A stretch of DNA of 47,436 nucleotides from Gammaproteobacteria bacterium (GTDB lineage Bacteria; Pseudomonadota; Gammaproteobacteria; DSM-19610): positions 1 to 47,436 of the forward strand of contig JAUXGZ010000007.1 in assembly GCA_030621785.1 (NCBI GenBank). The letters run 5' to 3'. Under the pieces are notes generated by a model. The model made no database searches. It saw only the letters and a list, made by a program, of their open reading frames with translations, and had not been told where the DNA came from. Below are positions 1 to 11,024 of this stretch, in pieces. Made by a program: the position numbers and the translations under genes. Position 1 is the stretch's first letter. Each line of letters starts with the position of its first letter.

Positions 1-2189
1 CGTTGCACACCGGAGATCGAGGCGCGCCGGGTTTCCGTGACAATGCGTACCGCCTCGTCGTACAGCGGATCATCCTCGCTATCCGACTCGCCACTCCCCT
101 GGCTGGCTCCGCCCGGCAGGAAGTCCGTGGTGGTCTGCAGAATCTCGTCAATATAATCCGCCGCTCCACGCCCTTTCAGGTGCGAGACCACCCGGTGTAC
201 TTCCGGGTCGTCAACAAAGGCACCATGTACTCGAACCGGTATCGCCGTCCCCGGTGGCAGATAGAGCATATCACCGTGCCCCAGCAGCGCTTCCGCACCA
301 GCCTGATCGAGAATGGTTCTTGAGTCGATCTTGGACGAAACCTGAAACGCGATGCGGGTCGGGATATTGGCCTTGATCAGCCCGGTAATGACATCCACCG
401 ATGGACGCTGCGTGGCCAGAATCAGATGCACCCCGGCCGCACGAGCCTTCTGTGCCAGCCTGGCGATCAGCTCCTCGACCTTCTTGCCGACCACCATCAT
501 CATATCGGCCAGTTCATCTATGACAATCACGATGAATGGCAGCGGTTCCAGCGTCGGCACCACGGGGTTTTCTTCCAGCACTTCCTCGGCCTTGAACAGC
601 GGGTCCGGAATCGGTTCTCCCTTGTCGATGGCTTCCTGCACCTTGCGGTTGTAACCACCAATGTTACGCACACCGAGTGCCGCCATCAGGCGGTAGCGTT
701 GCTCCATCTCTCCCACACACCAGAGCAATGCGTTGGCGGCTTCCTTCATGTCGGTTACTACCGGCGTCAACAGATGCGGAATACCTTCATAAACCGATAA
801 TTCCAGCATCTTGGGGTCAATCATGATCACGCGCACTTCTTTCGGCAACGCCTTGTACAGCAGGCTGATGATCATGGCATTGATGGCTACCGATTTACCG
901 GAACCGGTAGTGCCCGCCACCAGCAGGTGGGGCATGCGCGCCAGGTCCACGACGATCGAATGGCCGCCGATATCCTTGCCCAGCGCCATCGCCAGCGGCG
1001 AGTTCATCTCGTCGTAGTCGCTGGAACTCAGAATCTCGCTGAGCGCGACGATCTCACGGGATTCGTTGGGAATCTCCAGCCCGATGACCGACTTGCCGGG
1101 AATGACATCGACTACGCGCACGCTGGTAGTCGACAATCCACGCGCCAGATCCTTGGCAAGGTTGCTGATCTGGCTCACCTTGACACCCACGCCCGGCTGC
1201 AACTCGAAACGGGTAATCACCGGGCCCGGCTGGACCGCGACCACATCGACCTCGATGCCGAAATCTGCCAGCTTCATTTCCACCAGGCGCGATAACGCCT
1301 CCAGCGCCGCTTCGGAATAACCGTCCTGGTGTTCGCGCGGCATGTCCAGCAGCGATAGTGGCGGTAACTCGGTATTCGGAGGAGCAGCGAACAATTTGAC
1401 CTGGCGTTCCCGCTCTACCCGCTCACTGGGCTCGACCTTCTTGACCACCGGCTCGATACGTGGCGGACTGCGGCGCCTGGCGCGCTGTTTTTCCTGCTTG
1501 CTGCTAACCTCTGCCTCGCGCTTCAGCCGGAGCTTGCGGGTCTGTATGTATTGTCCTAACTGCGTGAAACGAACGGAACACCAGGCCACGCCATCCAGCG
1601 TCATCTTGCCAACCCAGTCCATCAGGCTGAGCCAGGAAAGACCGGTGAACAGGGTTACTCCGGCAAGGAACAACGCCAGCAGGAACAGCGTGGCTCCCAT
1701 GTGGCTGAACAGGGATTCCAGCCCCTTGCCAACCAGGTTGCCGAACACACCACCGGCATCCAGCGGCAGAGTGCCAGGTTCAATCACGAAATGAAGTGTC
1801 GCCAGACCGCAGCCGGAGGCCACCGTCAGCAGAAACCCCGCCCAGCGGATCGCCAGCACATGCAGGTCGATCCCGCCGCCGGGGGTGCGGCCACGGAATA
1901 CCAGCCAGCCGCTGAAGCCGACCATCAGGGGAAACAGATAGGCCAGATAGCCAAACAGATAGAGGAATATGTCCGCAAACCAGGCGCCAACGACGCCGCC
2001 CAGGTTCTCGATCACCCGCGTCGGGCCGCGGTGAGACCAGCCAGGATCATCGAGGTTATAGCTCATCAGCGATGCCAGCAGGTAGGCTGCCAGCGCAGTC
2101 AGTATGAACAGCGTGCCTTCGCGCAGCCCCCTGAGGATATGCGGATGAATAGCTTTTACTTTCGCCTTTTTGGGACGTGCCTGAGCCAA
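1..2189 (-). CDS. ftsK: DNA translocase FtsK (partial, C-terminal end beyond the window)
   Basis: Septal DNA translocase that pumps chromosome ends apart and activates XerCD recombination at dif. The minus-strand reading frame is open from about 2217 to the left edge, giving about 729 residues. The N-terminal part has several membrane segments (about residues 20-190), followed by a short basic linker and the alpha/beta motor. Walker A GTTGSGKS lies near residue 425 and the Walker B region [10 protein letters not shown] near 560. The frame is cut inside the gamma winged helix, at ASISGVQR. The linker is short compared with E. coli FtsK, as in many other gammaproteobacteria. No ATG is available at the N-terminus; the chosen TTG (residues LAQARPKK) is the most plausible start, since an in-frame stop sits ten codons upstream. 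No clear ribosome-binding site is visible. Divergent from trxB, a common arrangement in this class. Confidence 0.95.
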   Translation of the reverse strand, partial: MAQARPKKAKVKAIHPHILRGLREGTLFILTALAAYLLASLMSYNLDDPGWSHRGPTRVIENLGGVVGAWFADIFLYLFGYLAYLFPLMVGFSGWLVFRGRTPGGGIDLHVLAIRWAGFLLTVASGCGLATLHFVIEPGTLPLDAGGVFGNLVGKGLESLFSHMGATLFLLALFLAGVTLFTGLSWLSLMDWVGKMTLDGVAWCSVRFTQLGQYIQTRKLRLKREAEVSSKQEKQRARRRSPPRIEPVVKKVEPSERVERERQVKLFAAPPNTELPPLSLLDMPREHQDGYSEAALEALSRLVEMKLADFGIEVDVVAVQPGPVITRFELQPGVGVKVSQISNLAKDLARGLSTTSVRVVDVIPGKSVIGLEIPNESREIVALSEILSSSDYDEMNSPLAMALGKDIGGHSIVVDLARMPHLLVAGTTGSGKSVAINAMIISLLYKALPKEVRVIMIDPKMLELSVYEGIPHLLTPVVTDMKEAANALLWCVGEMEQRYRLMAALGVRNIGGYNRKVQEAIDKGEPIPDPLFKAEEVLEENPVVPTLEPLPFIVIVIDELADMMMVVGKKVEELIARLAQKARAAGVHLILATQRPSVDVITGLIKANIPTRIAFQVSSKIDSRTILDQAGAEALLGHGDMLYLPPGTAIPVRVHGAFVDDPEVHRVVSHLKGRGAADYIDEILQTTTDFLPGGASQGSGESDSEDDPLYDEAVRIVTETRRASISGVQ

Positions 2190-3446
<1,257 letters not shown>

Positions 3447-3454
3447 CCCGCACG

Positions 3455-4129
3455 CTACTCAGTGCTGGCCTTGACGATCTGCTCGTAGACAAACCCGTGC
3501 AGGGCCAGCACATCCTGCTCATCCTGAACATCGAACTCGATACCGTGGTAATAACGGTCCTCGCCGGCCAGCTTATCCGCGTTGTCAGCATGTACATTGC
3601 GAAGCCACGACGGGATCCGCAGTAACTTCTTGGTACCGCCAATCTTCACCGCACAGGTCAGTAACAGTCGATCGCCCACTTCACCCAACGCTTCGTTCGC
3701 TACGACCAGTGCTCCGGAGGTACTGATATCGACTGCATGTGCACGATGATGCTCCTGTGGTGTAAAGGCCGGGTTTTCGTTACCCACCGACACGAACTGC
3801 CGAACCTGCACCCGTTGCGCCTGGCGTACCACAATCTGCTCCAGCTTCTCCGGATATGCCAGGTGCAGATAGGGATATGGCCGCGCACAACTGCGCAACA
3901 CCCTGGTGGCAAAGCCCACTATCCGGTTTCCCACCAGCATGCGCCCCACGAACGGCTGCCCCTCGCGCATAATGACGACATTACCCTTGCTCCTGGGGGT
4001 GGTTACGATCAGGCTCTGCCCGGGCAGGTAACCAATCACCCGCACCTGCATCCTCCGACCGGCCTCGTCGTTGCGCGGCTGCAACTGCAGTATCTCGCCT
4101 ACCTGGAGTTTGAGTTCTGTGGATTCCAT
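3455..4129 (-). CDS. PilZ-domain cyclic-di-GMP effector, YcgR-like
   Basis: A 224-residue soluble protein with an N-terminal YcgR-type beta domain (about 5-95) and a C-terminal PilZ domain (about 100-220). The c-di-GMP binding signature is present: closely spaced arginines R102, R106 and R110 in the RxxxR region, then DISTSG at 134-139 (the D/NxSxxG motif). Proteins of this build bind c-di-GMP and in many bacteria act as flagellar brakes or control surface behaviour. No flagellar gene is nearby, so the downstream target is unknown. It ends eight bases from the trxB stop (convergent). Confidence 0.85.
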   Translation of the reverse strand: MESTELKLQVGEILQLQPRNDEAGRRMQVRVIGYLPGQSLIVTTPRSKGNVVIMREGQPFVGRMLVGNRIVGFATRVLRSCARPYPYLHLAYPEKLEQIVVRQAQRVQVRQFVSVGNENPAFTPQEHHRAHAVDISTSGALVVANEALGEVGDRLLLTCAVKIGGTKKLLRIPSWLRNVHADNADKLAGEDRYYHGIEFDVQDEQDVLALHGFVYEQIVKASTE

Positions 4130-4209
4130 TAGGTTTATTGTAAGCAGAAATTTTCGTCGAGCGCCACCGGGATAAACTCTCCGGCGTGCGCACCAACCTG
4201 CCTGCCACG

Positions 4210-4530
4210 CTAATATCCCAGGTTATCAACGCCCGTTCGGCCCTGGCTTCCGGCGGTAATGCTGCGCTGGGACAGATAAAGCTCTTCCCGCAGCGCGTTC
4301 CGGGCCAGTTTCCGCCAGCGGTCGGTGATCGGCAATGCGGTAGTCTTGGTTTGCAACCATTGCATGCTCAGGTATTGGTCGAGGCCGAAGTAGACGCCGC
4401 AGACGGTGTCCACCAGCTGGGTGACGGCGGCGCCGATCTGGACAATGTCGATGGCGGTGACCATCGGCCCGAGTTGGGAAACCCGGCGGGCCAGCGAGGT
4501 GTCGATGCCCTGCTTGGTCAGGTCTTCCGT
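4210..4530 (-). pseudogene. C-terminal remnant of a large NAD-dependent glutamate dehydrogenase
   Basis: The last roughly 105 codons of this frame read like the extreme C-terminus of the 1,600-residue bacterial NAD-glutamate dehydrogenases: ARRVSQLG, then TAIDIVQIG, VYFGLDQYL and DRWRKLARNALREELY in the usual order. The rest of the enzyme is absent. At the upstream edge (about 4525-4530) the similarity stops and the other frame encodes an IS3-type transposase tail. This is a recombination scar, not a gene. The open frame continues to 4698 by chance. The family call comes from recalled sequence patterns. Confidence 0.75.
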
Positions 4531-4594
4531 AGACCTGATCCGGCGTCTGCCGGTCCAGGCCCTGATGCCTGCGTTCATGATTGTAGAACCGGAA
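4523..4594 (-). pseudogene. IS3-family transposase C-terminal remnant
   Basis: In a frame shifted relative to the neighbouring dehydrogenase remnant, the minus strand encodes FRFYNHERRHQGLDRQTPD, followed by QVYGR. This is the hallmark C-terminus of IS3-family orfB transposases, after the catalytic DDE core. Only about 24 codons are recognisable. No terminal inverted repeat or DDE core is visible nearby. The element was probably lost by deletion, leaving its tail abutting the dehydrogenase fragment. Confidence 0.7.
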
Positions 4595-4734
4595 GTGGAG
4601 AGGGCAAAGTTTCTTGCCAGGGCGCTTAAGTGCCATCCCGCAGTTCTCGTCGTGTCGGGTTGGGATGTACGCCGGGAATCTGCGGCATAAGCAGTCATTA
4701 GTAGGACCGACGCTAAAAGTCAGCGTGGTTCAAT

Positions 4735-5517
4735 TCAATCGTTGTGCTGCCTGGTAGTCGGAAAATTCCGCTCGAGGAAGTTTTTTACCGCTACGCGGTA
4801 GGCGACGCTGTCCGGGTACCGTTCCCACAGTGCGCGTGAGCCGTGCCGGCCATCGGTCTCGGGTATGAATTTTCTTTTGCGGGCGGGCTCGATCGCGGCA
4901 AAGATGTCGCTCCATTGTCCCACTTCGCTGCGGGCCGAACTTATAAAGACCGGCATTTTGATGTTGCGTACCGCGTCCTTTATCCAGGTGGCGCTCTTGC
5001 CGGCACGCCCGAAATACTCACCCGGCGAGAAGGCAAGCACGCCGTCCATCAGCGCAGGGTCATGGCCCGCGATCTTCAGTACCAGCGCCGCGGAATAGGA
5101 GCTTCCCCATGCGATAACGCCGGCTTTGCCATAATGCCGGCGCGCATAGACGAGGGCGGCGCGGATGTCGGGCAATGCCTCGACATAGCCTGTCAGCCGG
5201 TTTTCTTGCCGGGCTCTCAGCGCGGTTTCGTTATCGATACCGCGGGATGAGTTCCCAGAGCGCTGATCGACGGCCATGCAGTTGTAGCCCAGCGTGTTCA
5301 GCCAGGGAGCAATGTCGGTATATTCCCCCCGGCTGCTGCCGGCCTGGTGAAACAGTACGATCACAGAGGTCATACCGTTTTTATAGGGCGCATCGACAAC
5401 TGCAGTGACCAGCAAACCGTCTTCCGATGGAAAGGTGACGATCTCACTGCCGAATGTCGGGGACGTGGGGGACAGAAACGCCACGACCATGTATAAACAA
5501 AAAGCTGCGTATCTCAT
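4735..5517 (-). CDS. exported alpha/beta hydrolase
   Basis: About 260 residues. An N-terminal signal peptide (MRYAAFCLYMVVAFLSPTSP) is followed by an alpha/beta hydrolase fold. VIVLFHQAGSSRGEY gives the strand and oxyanion region, WGSSYS carries the probable nucleophile serine, and GRHGSRAL near the C-terminus is the likely catalytic histidine. The overall look is that of dienelactone-hydrolase-type or carboxylesterase-like enzymes; the substrate is unknown. I chose the ATG at 5517 because GGTGA lies just upstream; a GTG six codons earlier is possible but lacks a site. Probably periplasmic. Confidence 0.75.
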   Translation of the reverse strand: MRYAAFCLYMVVAFLSPTSPTFGSEIVTFPSEDGLLVTAVVDAPYKNGMTSVIVLFHQAGSSRGEYTDIAPWLNTLGYNCMAVDQRSGNSSRGIDNETALRARQENRLTGYVEALPDIRAALVYARRHYGKAGVIAWGSSYSAALVLKIAGHDPALMDGVLAFSPGEYFGRAGKSATWIKDAVRNIKMPVFISSARSEVGQWSDIFAAIEPARKRKFIPETDGRHGSRALWERYPDSVAYRVAVKNFLERNFPTTRQHND

Positions 5518-5736
5518 GTGGGTCACCGAATACACGGGGTGGCTGGATTAGCGGTAGTGGATCGGTCAGCAAAAGAGTCTCTGGTTGTGAAAAACATACG
5601 GGTGGCTGCCGGTGCTGGTGAATTGTAACTATATCATCCCCGATACCTGTTGGTTTGTTGACGGCCGGCCCCGGTGCGCGATCCTGGGCTAAACTGTCTA
5701 TGTAGGAAAGCACCGGTATGCATGCAAGGTATTTTC

Positions 5737-6181
5737 ATGAGATCAGGTCCTAGATTATTACTGCTATCCGCGGAATCCGTTCTGAATCGCGAAACAAGTT
5801 TCAATGCGTTCGTGTATATCCTGGTTTCGGTTCTTCTGGTCTCCGGTATGGACACAATACTACAAATCAATGCTGGGTACCGCCACGCAAGCTCACAAGG
5901 CGACGAAGGCGGTGAAGGCAATTGGCGCAGGAGATCGTCAACTTGCGGAGGCTGAGCCACGAATGGCCAGGCTCTGCGGTGCGGATCTCCAGGGTATCGA
6001 CTTGTCAGGAATATATCTTATTCTGGTGGACCTTTCCGAAGCGGAACTGTTCGGTGCAAATATGTCCGATGCCGATCTGTCGGGCGCTAATTTATCAAAA
6101 GCGGATCTAGGTGGTGCCAACCTGTCCGGAATCAAGGCCTATGGCGTAAACGTGTCCGGCGCGAATCTACAAGGAATATAA
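5737..6181 (+). pseudogene. pentapeptide-repeat protein, probably frameshifted
   Basis: Two overlapping frames look like halves of one gene. The first starts at an ATG (5737) with AAGG seven bases upstream and encodes a segment with a clear hydrophobic helix (NAFVYILVSVLLVSG). It then runs into low-complexity sequence and stops at about 5955. The second frame, shifted by one base and open from before 5804, encodes a basic/alanine stretch and then about 12 pentapeptide repeats of the A(D/N)LxG kind (GADLQGIDLSG, GANMSDADLSGANLS). Such repeats fold as a right-handed beta-helix. The stop is three bases before the next gene. If there is no frameshift, the repeat protein would start at 5804 or 5867 without a good ribosome-binding site. 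Confidence 0.5.
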
Positions 6182-6184
6182 ATC

Positions 6185-9088
6185 ATGCACTTATCGAGCA
6201 TGAAACCATTCGTGGGGTGGATGGCACGCGGCCTGACTACCCGGATACTGCTGCTCCTCCTGTTGTCGGGCACCTGGACCGCCGCAGAAGCCTTCACGAT
6301 CTACAACCGCACGGACCGTACCGACGTCAGCTTCCACAAGGGCAGTTATCTTGAAGCCAGCATTTTTACCGGTCTCCCGACAGCTGGCATTCCGATTTTT
6401 CCTCTGGGGGCGTATCCATGCCCGTCTGTTGTGGATAGTTGCACGGGCGAAGCTAACGACATTTCCGCGGCCAACGCCAGCGTTAGCATTACCATCCGCG
6501 TTGGCAGTGCTTTTTCCTGTAGCCTCGAGGTGCTGGGTGATGGCTGGGTGGAACTGGTGGAAAAAGATCGCTCGACGTTGAATGGAAACCCGGGCGCCGC
6601 GCCGCAGCCGGATAGCTTCATCTGCGAATCCTTCGCCAACGTCAGCCCGGCTAACTGTCCGTTCGGGATCCCCCCTATTCTCTTCGGACGCGATGGTTGT
6701 GTCGGCGCGCCCAATCCCTCGCTGTGGCCCAACCGCGACAGCAGTACGGACCCCAACGCCAGCTTCCCCTATGACCTGATCCAGTACCGACCCTACACGG
6801 CGCCGCAACAGCCACGCAACGTGAAGTTCCTTGCCACCGGCGACCCGCAATACATCCGCGGCGATAACACGATCGGCAACAGCAGCGCGGACCTGACACT
6901 CGCTCAAATGAAGCTTGATTTGCTACTGGAGCCGCAACTGCGTGGCGTCCTGATCCTGGGCGACCTGACCCAGAATGGCGAAAGCCGTGAATTTCAGCGC
7001 TACCGGGAGTTCATCCGTGGGCCATTTTCCAGTTATTTCTACGAGGGCCTGGGCAACCATGACCGGCCCTGCGTGGGGTCCGGATGCACTACCGGCGGCG
7101 GTGGCTGGGGGGCAGCGACAACAGGCGCTCTGGGTCCACTTGGTCCACCCGTATGCCTCGGCCCCATCCACGTTCCCGGAACGGCGATCCCTGAAATTTT
7201 TCACTTCGTTTTCGACCACACCCTTGCGGTGATCGATATGCCTTCCGACAAACCTTGTCTGGGTATAAGCAGGCAGGCGTTCTTCCCGCGGAACATACCG
7301 AAGTCCGAGCTGGCCCCACCACACTATTCCTGGGACTGGCATGACATCCATTTCGTACAACTGAATGTATTCCCCGGAGACGGGATTGACCCCGGCACAC
7401 CGGACGACTTGTGGATCGACCCGATGAACAGCCTGTCGTTCCTGGAGACGGACCTGGATAACCGTGCACCTGTGATCGATGGGCAGGGTAAACCGGTAGT
7501 ACTGCTGCACCACTACCCGCCAAACATCTACCCTCCGGATTTTAACCTGAACTTTGGTAACCTCGGGAATGGCTGGTCTGCTTCTGCCCGGCAGGAATAC
7601 TGGAATGCCATTCGCGATCACAATGTGATCGCCATCATCGTCGGTCACTGGCATTTGAGCCAGGACAGTACTCGCGGCTCGTGGGAATCGTCCTGGACCC
7701 AGCCTGCCGGCGCCCTGTCCCGACCGTTTCCCTTCGAGGATAAAATCCCGGTATACAATGTCGCCGCCGCAAAAGGCTCTGGAGACGCCATCGATGGCGT
7801 GTACAGCGAGTTCGAGATTTCCTGTGACAACAAGCTGACAGTAGTCCGGAAAAACGTTTTTGGAGGAATCATTAACAACGTTTCCTCAACACCGGTAGAA
7901 TTCTGCAGCCCGCTACCGGGTTCCTGTACTGGAACAACCTATCAAAACAGGTGTCCCGATGAAGTCACCTTTGCGAGAAAATTCTCGGCTGGCGTCTTCC
8001 CGCAGGAATCCGAGGCGGCCGAGGCGGCCCTCTCCGAACAGCTGGTGCCCTGCGGTCCTTTGCCGGTCCCTCCACCACCTGTTGTATCTTGTGACCCACT
8101 GCAGTCTGACGGAAAGATATTCAGCACCTGTTCAGTGGGGTCTCACTCCTGCGGCCGGGTCAATTTCCGTACAACCTTCACCGATTCCGATGGGGACACT
8201 ATTTCCGACCTCATCGAGGAATCTGCCTGCACCGACCCGAACCTGCGCGACACCGACAAGGACGGACTGGACGATGGCATCGAGGACAGCAACTTCGATG
8301 GTATCCACGACAGCAATGAAACGGATGCCTGCAAAGCGGATTCGGACGGCGATGGCATCAATGACGGGGTGGAGGATGCGAACCACAACGGGCGTGTCGA
8401 TGCCGGCGAAACCGATCCCCGCAAATCGGATACCGACAGCGACGCTGATGGTATTGCGGACCTTGACGACAACTGTGTACTGATACCGAATGGACCGCTG
8501 AAACCCGATACCGGCGGTAACAGTCAGCTGGATACCAATGGTGACGGCTACGGCAACCTCTGTGACGCGGACCTGGACAACAACGATAAAGTGGATTTTG
8601 CCGACCTGGCCTTTCTGAAATCGAAGTTTTTTACATCGGATCCGGACGCAGATCTCAACGGCGATGGCAGAGTTGATTTTGCCGATCTGGCCGCTCTGAA
8701 ATCCATGTTTTTCAATCCGCCCGGGCCGAGCGGACTGGTGGTACCCACCAGTCGTTGTGTAAGCATAATAAATGTAAACCAGAACGTCTCAGGCAGTTGG
8801 ACATCATCTTGTGTCGCAACGCACATTGACGGCTCGTATGCCAGATACTACACATTTATCCTGTCAGGCAGTCAGGAGATGACCATTGGCCTGCAATCCT
8901 CGATTGATACGTACCTGTTCCTGCTCGATGGTCCAGGTGAGAATGGCAGTGTAATTGCTGAAGACGATGACGGTGGCCAGGGCACGAATTCAGAAATCAT
9001 CCAGTTTCTGTCGGCCGGTACCTACACGATAGAGGCAACGACCTTCGACGCTGAAGCATCAGGGGATTTTGATCTATCGGTACATTGA
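6185..9088 (+). CDS. secreted metallophosphoesterase with TSP3, dockerin-like and PPC-type domains
   Basis: A 967-residue exported protein. Residues 1-36 form a long signal peptide (hydrophobic core ILLLLLLSG). A beta-rich segment (about 37-205) precedes a calcineurin-like phosphoesterase domain with metal-site motifs in order: GDPQ near 218, GDLTQNG near 258, GNHD near 290, LLHHYPP near 440 and GHWH near 486. Residues about 666-765 hold thrombospondin type 3 Asp-rich calcium repeats. About 782-847 is a duplicated EF-hand module with DFADLAFLKSKFF and DFADLAALKSMFF, closed by PPGPSGL. About 858-967 resembles a bacterial pre-peptidase C-terminal domain. AAGGA lies 8-9 bases before the ATG, inside the previous reading frame. 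The phosphoester substrate is unknown. It is linked by its module to the two large proteins at 25.6-32.9 kb. Confidence 0.85.
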   Translation: MHLSSMKPFVGWMARGLTTRILLLLLLSGTWTAAEAFTIYNRTDRTDVSFHKGSYLEASIFTGLPTAGIPIFPLGAYPCPSVVDSCTGEANDISAANASVSITIRVGSAFSCSLEVLGDGWVELVEKDRSTLNGNPGAAPQPDSFICESFANVSPANCPFGIPPILFGRDGCVGAPNPSLWPNRDSSTDPNASFPYDLIQYRPYTAPQQPRNVKFLATGDPQYIRGDNTIGNSSADLTLAQMKLDLLLEPQLRGVLILGDLTQNGESREFQRYREFIRGPFSSYFYEGLGNHDRPCVGSGCTTGGGGWGAATTGALGPLGPPVCLGPIHVPGTAIPEIFHFVFDHTLAVIDMPSDKPCLGISRQAFFPRNIPKSELAPPHYSWDWHDIHFVQLNVFPGDGIDPGTPDDLWIDPMNSLSFLETDLDNRAPVIDGQGKPVVLLHHYPPNIYPPDFNLNFGNLGNGWSASARQEYWNAIRDHNVIAIIVGHWHLSQDSTRGSWESSWTQPAGALSRPFPFEDKIPVYNVAAAKGSGDAIDGVYSEFEISCDNKLTVVRKNVFGGIINNVSSTPVEFCSPLPGSCTGTTYQNRCPDEVTFARKFSAGVFPQESEAAEAALSEQLVPCGPLPVPPPPVVSCDPLQSDGKIFSTCSVGSHSCGRVNFRTTFTDSDGDTISDLIEESACTDPNLRDTDKDGLDDGIEDSNFDGIHDSNETDACKADSDGDGINDGVEDANHNGRVDAGETDPRKSDTDSDADGIADLDDNCVLIPNGPLKPDTGGNSQLDTNGDGYGNLCDADLDNNDKVDFADLAFLKSKFFTSDPDADLNGDGRVDFADLAALKSMFFNPPGPSGLVVPTSRCVSIINVNQNVSGSWTSSCVATHIDGSYARYYTFILSGSQEMTIGLQSSIDTYLFLLDGPGENGSVIAEDDDGGQGTNSEIIQFLSAGTYTIEATTFDAEASGDFDLSVH
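8583..8745 (+). repeat. duplicated EF-hand (dockerin-like) coding module, copy A
   Basis: Two consecutive units each encode an Asp-rich calcium loop followed by DFADLAxLKxxFF; the second ends in PPGPSGL. Closely related modules occur at 27832-28000 and 28471-28646 on the other strand. The end of this copy shares a 19-base identical run (from ccgggccgag neighbourhood onward, ccgagcggactgg) in near-identical context with the 28.5-kb copy. Confidence 0.8.
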
Positions 9089-9101
9089 GTACTATGGCGG
9101 C

Positions 9102-10247
9102 ATGGAACTGAAAATACTTTCCGCCATCGATGAAGTCGAACGCAGTGACTGGAACCGAATTGCCGCGCACGGACATCCGTTCCTGCGGTATGAATTTCTC
9201 GCTGCGCTGGAGCGCAACGCATGTGTGGGTGCGCAGCACGGGTGGCTGCCACGCTATCTGACAGCTTTCGACGCAGATGGACAACTGGCTGGCGCCGTCC
9301 CCCTGTACATCAAGAATAACTCGTACGGCGAGTTCGTCTTCGACTGGGCATGGGCAGATGCCTGGCAACGACACGGACTGCAGTACTACCCCAAGGCAGT
9401 GGTAGCGATACCCTACACACCGGTAACCGGCCCCCGTATCCTGATTGCAGACCGCGCCGACCGGGAGAATATCGCCACGCAACTCATCGAACTGGCACTG
9501 GCCTGGTGCGAAGACGAAAACCTGTCTTCGCTGCACTGGTTATTTACTAACGAACAGGACACCCGCCGGCTGGCGGAACACGATCTGATATTACGCCTTG
9601 GCTGCCAGTTCCACTGGAAAAACAATGGCTACCGGGATTTTGCCGACCTGCTCGACGGCTTCACCTCGCGCAAGCGCAAGAAAGTGCTGCGTGAGCGGCG
9701 GCAGGTGCGGGACGCGGGTATCCGTATCGACTGTATACACGGGTCCGAAGCAAACGAACTGCAACTGCGCACCATGTACGAGTTCTATTGCAGCACCTTC
9801 GAAAAGAAATCCGGCTACCCGACATTTACACTGGAATTCTTCCGCGAAATCGCCTCGAGCATGGGAGATCAACTGGTATTTTTCATAGCCTCACTGGAGC
9901 AGCGGATCGTCGCCGGCTCTATCTGCCTGCGCAATCATGACACATTGTATGGTCGCCACTGGGGCTGCCGGGAGAACTACCACAGTCTGCATTTTGAAGC
10001 CTGCTATTACCAGGGAATCGACTACTGCATAAAGCACGGACTGGAATATTTTGAACCGGGCGCGCAGGGAGAGCATAAAATCAGTCGCGGCTTTCTGCCT
10101 GCCCCTACCTGGTCGGCACACTGGATCGCACACACCGGATTCCGGGAAATCATCCGGCGCCACCTGGAACAGGAAACGGCTGCCATGCGCGAGTACATGA
10201 CGGAACTCTCCACGCGCTCTCCCTACAAGCAGGCGGAAACTGCGTGA
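9102..10247 (+). CDS. FemAB/GNAT-superfamily acyltransferase (DUF482-like)
   Basis: About 381 residues, cytoplasmic, without a signal peptide. Motifs such as [12 protein letters not shown] near the start, [35 protein letters not shown] and [15 protein letters not shown] near the C-terminus match the PF04339-type family of GNAT-like proteins often annotated as peptidoglycan biosynthesis/recognition or simply GNAT N-acetyltransferase. The reaction is not established. The ATG at 9102 fits the family start better than the upstream ATG (9069), which overlaps the preceding gene. The stop overlaps the aat GTG start by four bases (GTGA), so the two are probably translationally coupled, and this family is often found just before aat. 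Confidence 0.8.
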   Translation: MELKILSAIDEVERSDWNRIAAHGHPFLRYEFLAALERNACVGAQHGWLPRYLTAFDADGQLAGAVPLYIKNNSYGEFVFDWAWADAWQRHGLQYYPKAVVAIPYTPVTGPRILIADRADRENIATQLIELALAWCEDENLSSLHWLFTNEQDTRRLAEHDLILRLGCQFHWKNNGYRDFADLLDGFTSRKRKKVLRERRQVRDAGIRIDCIHGSEANELQLRTMYEFYCSTFEKKSGYPTFTLEFFREIASSMGDQLVFFIASLEQRIVAGSICLRNHDTLYGRHWGCRENYHSLHFEACYYQGIDYCIKHGLEYFEPGAQGEHKISRGFLPAPTWSAHWIAHTGFREIIRRHLEQETAAMREYMTELSTRSPYKQAETA

Positions 10248-11005
10248 ACGGTCACCAGCCAGGACCCTGGTGGATACCCCCGGGGGACACCAGCCTGCAC
10301 TTCCCCGATCCGGGTCTGGCCTTGCGCGATCCCGATGGTCTGCTGGCCATTGGCGGCGACCTCTCGCCAGAACGAATCCTCAGCGCCTATCGACAGGGCA
10401 TATTCCCCTGGTACAGTGACGGGCAACCGATCCTCTGGTGGTCACCCGATCCACGCACGGTGCTGTTTCCTGCGCACCTGAAAATTTCCCGCAGCCTGCG
10501 CAAGACACTGCGCAAACGGAACTTCAGGGTCACCCTGGACCAGGCGTTCGATGAGGTTATAGCGGCCTGCGCCCAGCCACGGCCCGGTAGTTCGGGAACC
10601 TGGATCACGACCGGGATGTCACAGGCCTATACCCGGCTGCACCGCGCAGGCCGGGCGCATTCTGTAGAAGCCTGGCTCGACGATGAACTGGCAGGAGGCC
10701 TGTACGGAATTTCGATCGGCCGGGTATTTTTCGGTGAATCCATGTTCAGTCGCAAACCGGACGCTTCCAAGGTCGCCTTTGTCCACCTGGTACACCAGCT
10801 CGAAAGCTGGGGTTTTCCACTGCTGGACTGCCAGGTATATTCGCAGCACCTCGCCAGTCTGGGTGCCGAGGAAATCAACCGGACCGCATTCCTTCGCCAG
10901 CTGCAGCCGCTGTGTGCGATGGAAGGCCATCCCGGAAACTGGGCCTTCGATACAGACACCGTTACGAGCCAGTGGTGGCAGGTGCCTGATCAGCATAGAC
11001 TTTAA
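10244..11005 (+). CDS. aat: leucyl/phenylalanyl-tRNA--protein transferase
   Basis: Transfers Leu or Phe from aminoacyl-tRNA to proteins with N-terminal Arg or Lys, marking them for ClpAPS degradation. The 253-residue sequence has the family hallmarks [38 protein letters not shown], here shown in pieces: [40 protein letters not shown] and [11 protein letters not shown]. Length is normal for the family. It starts with GTG overlapping the upstream acyltransferase by four bases. bpt follows 19 bases later, and clpA and clpS lie just beyond infA. Confidence 0.97.
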   Translation: MNGHQPGPWWIPPGDTSLHFPDPGLALRDPDGLLAIGGDLSPERILSAYRQGIFPWYSDGQPILWWSPDPRTVLFPAHLKISRSLRKTLRKRNFRVTLDQAFDEVIAACAQPRPGSSGTWITTGMSQAYTRLHRAGRAHSVEAWLDDELAGGLYGISIGRVFFGESMFSRKPDASKVAFVHLVHQLESWGFPLLDCQVYSQHLASLGAEEINRTAFLRQLQPLCAMEGHPGNWAFDTDTVTSQWWQVPDQHRL

Positions 11006-11024
11006 ATTTCGGGAGACCGCACGA

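Noticed and set aside
4226-4636. 136-residue minus-strand frame as a real transposase gene
   Set aside because: Only about 24 codons match an IS3 transposase end. The remainder overlaps the dehydrogenase remnant in another frame.
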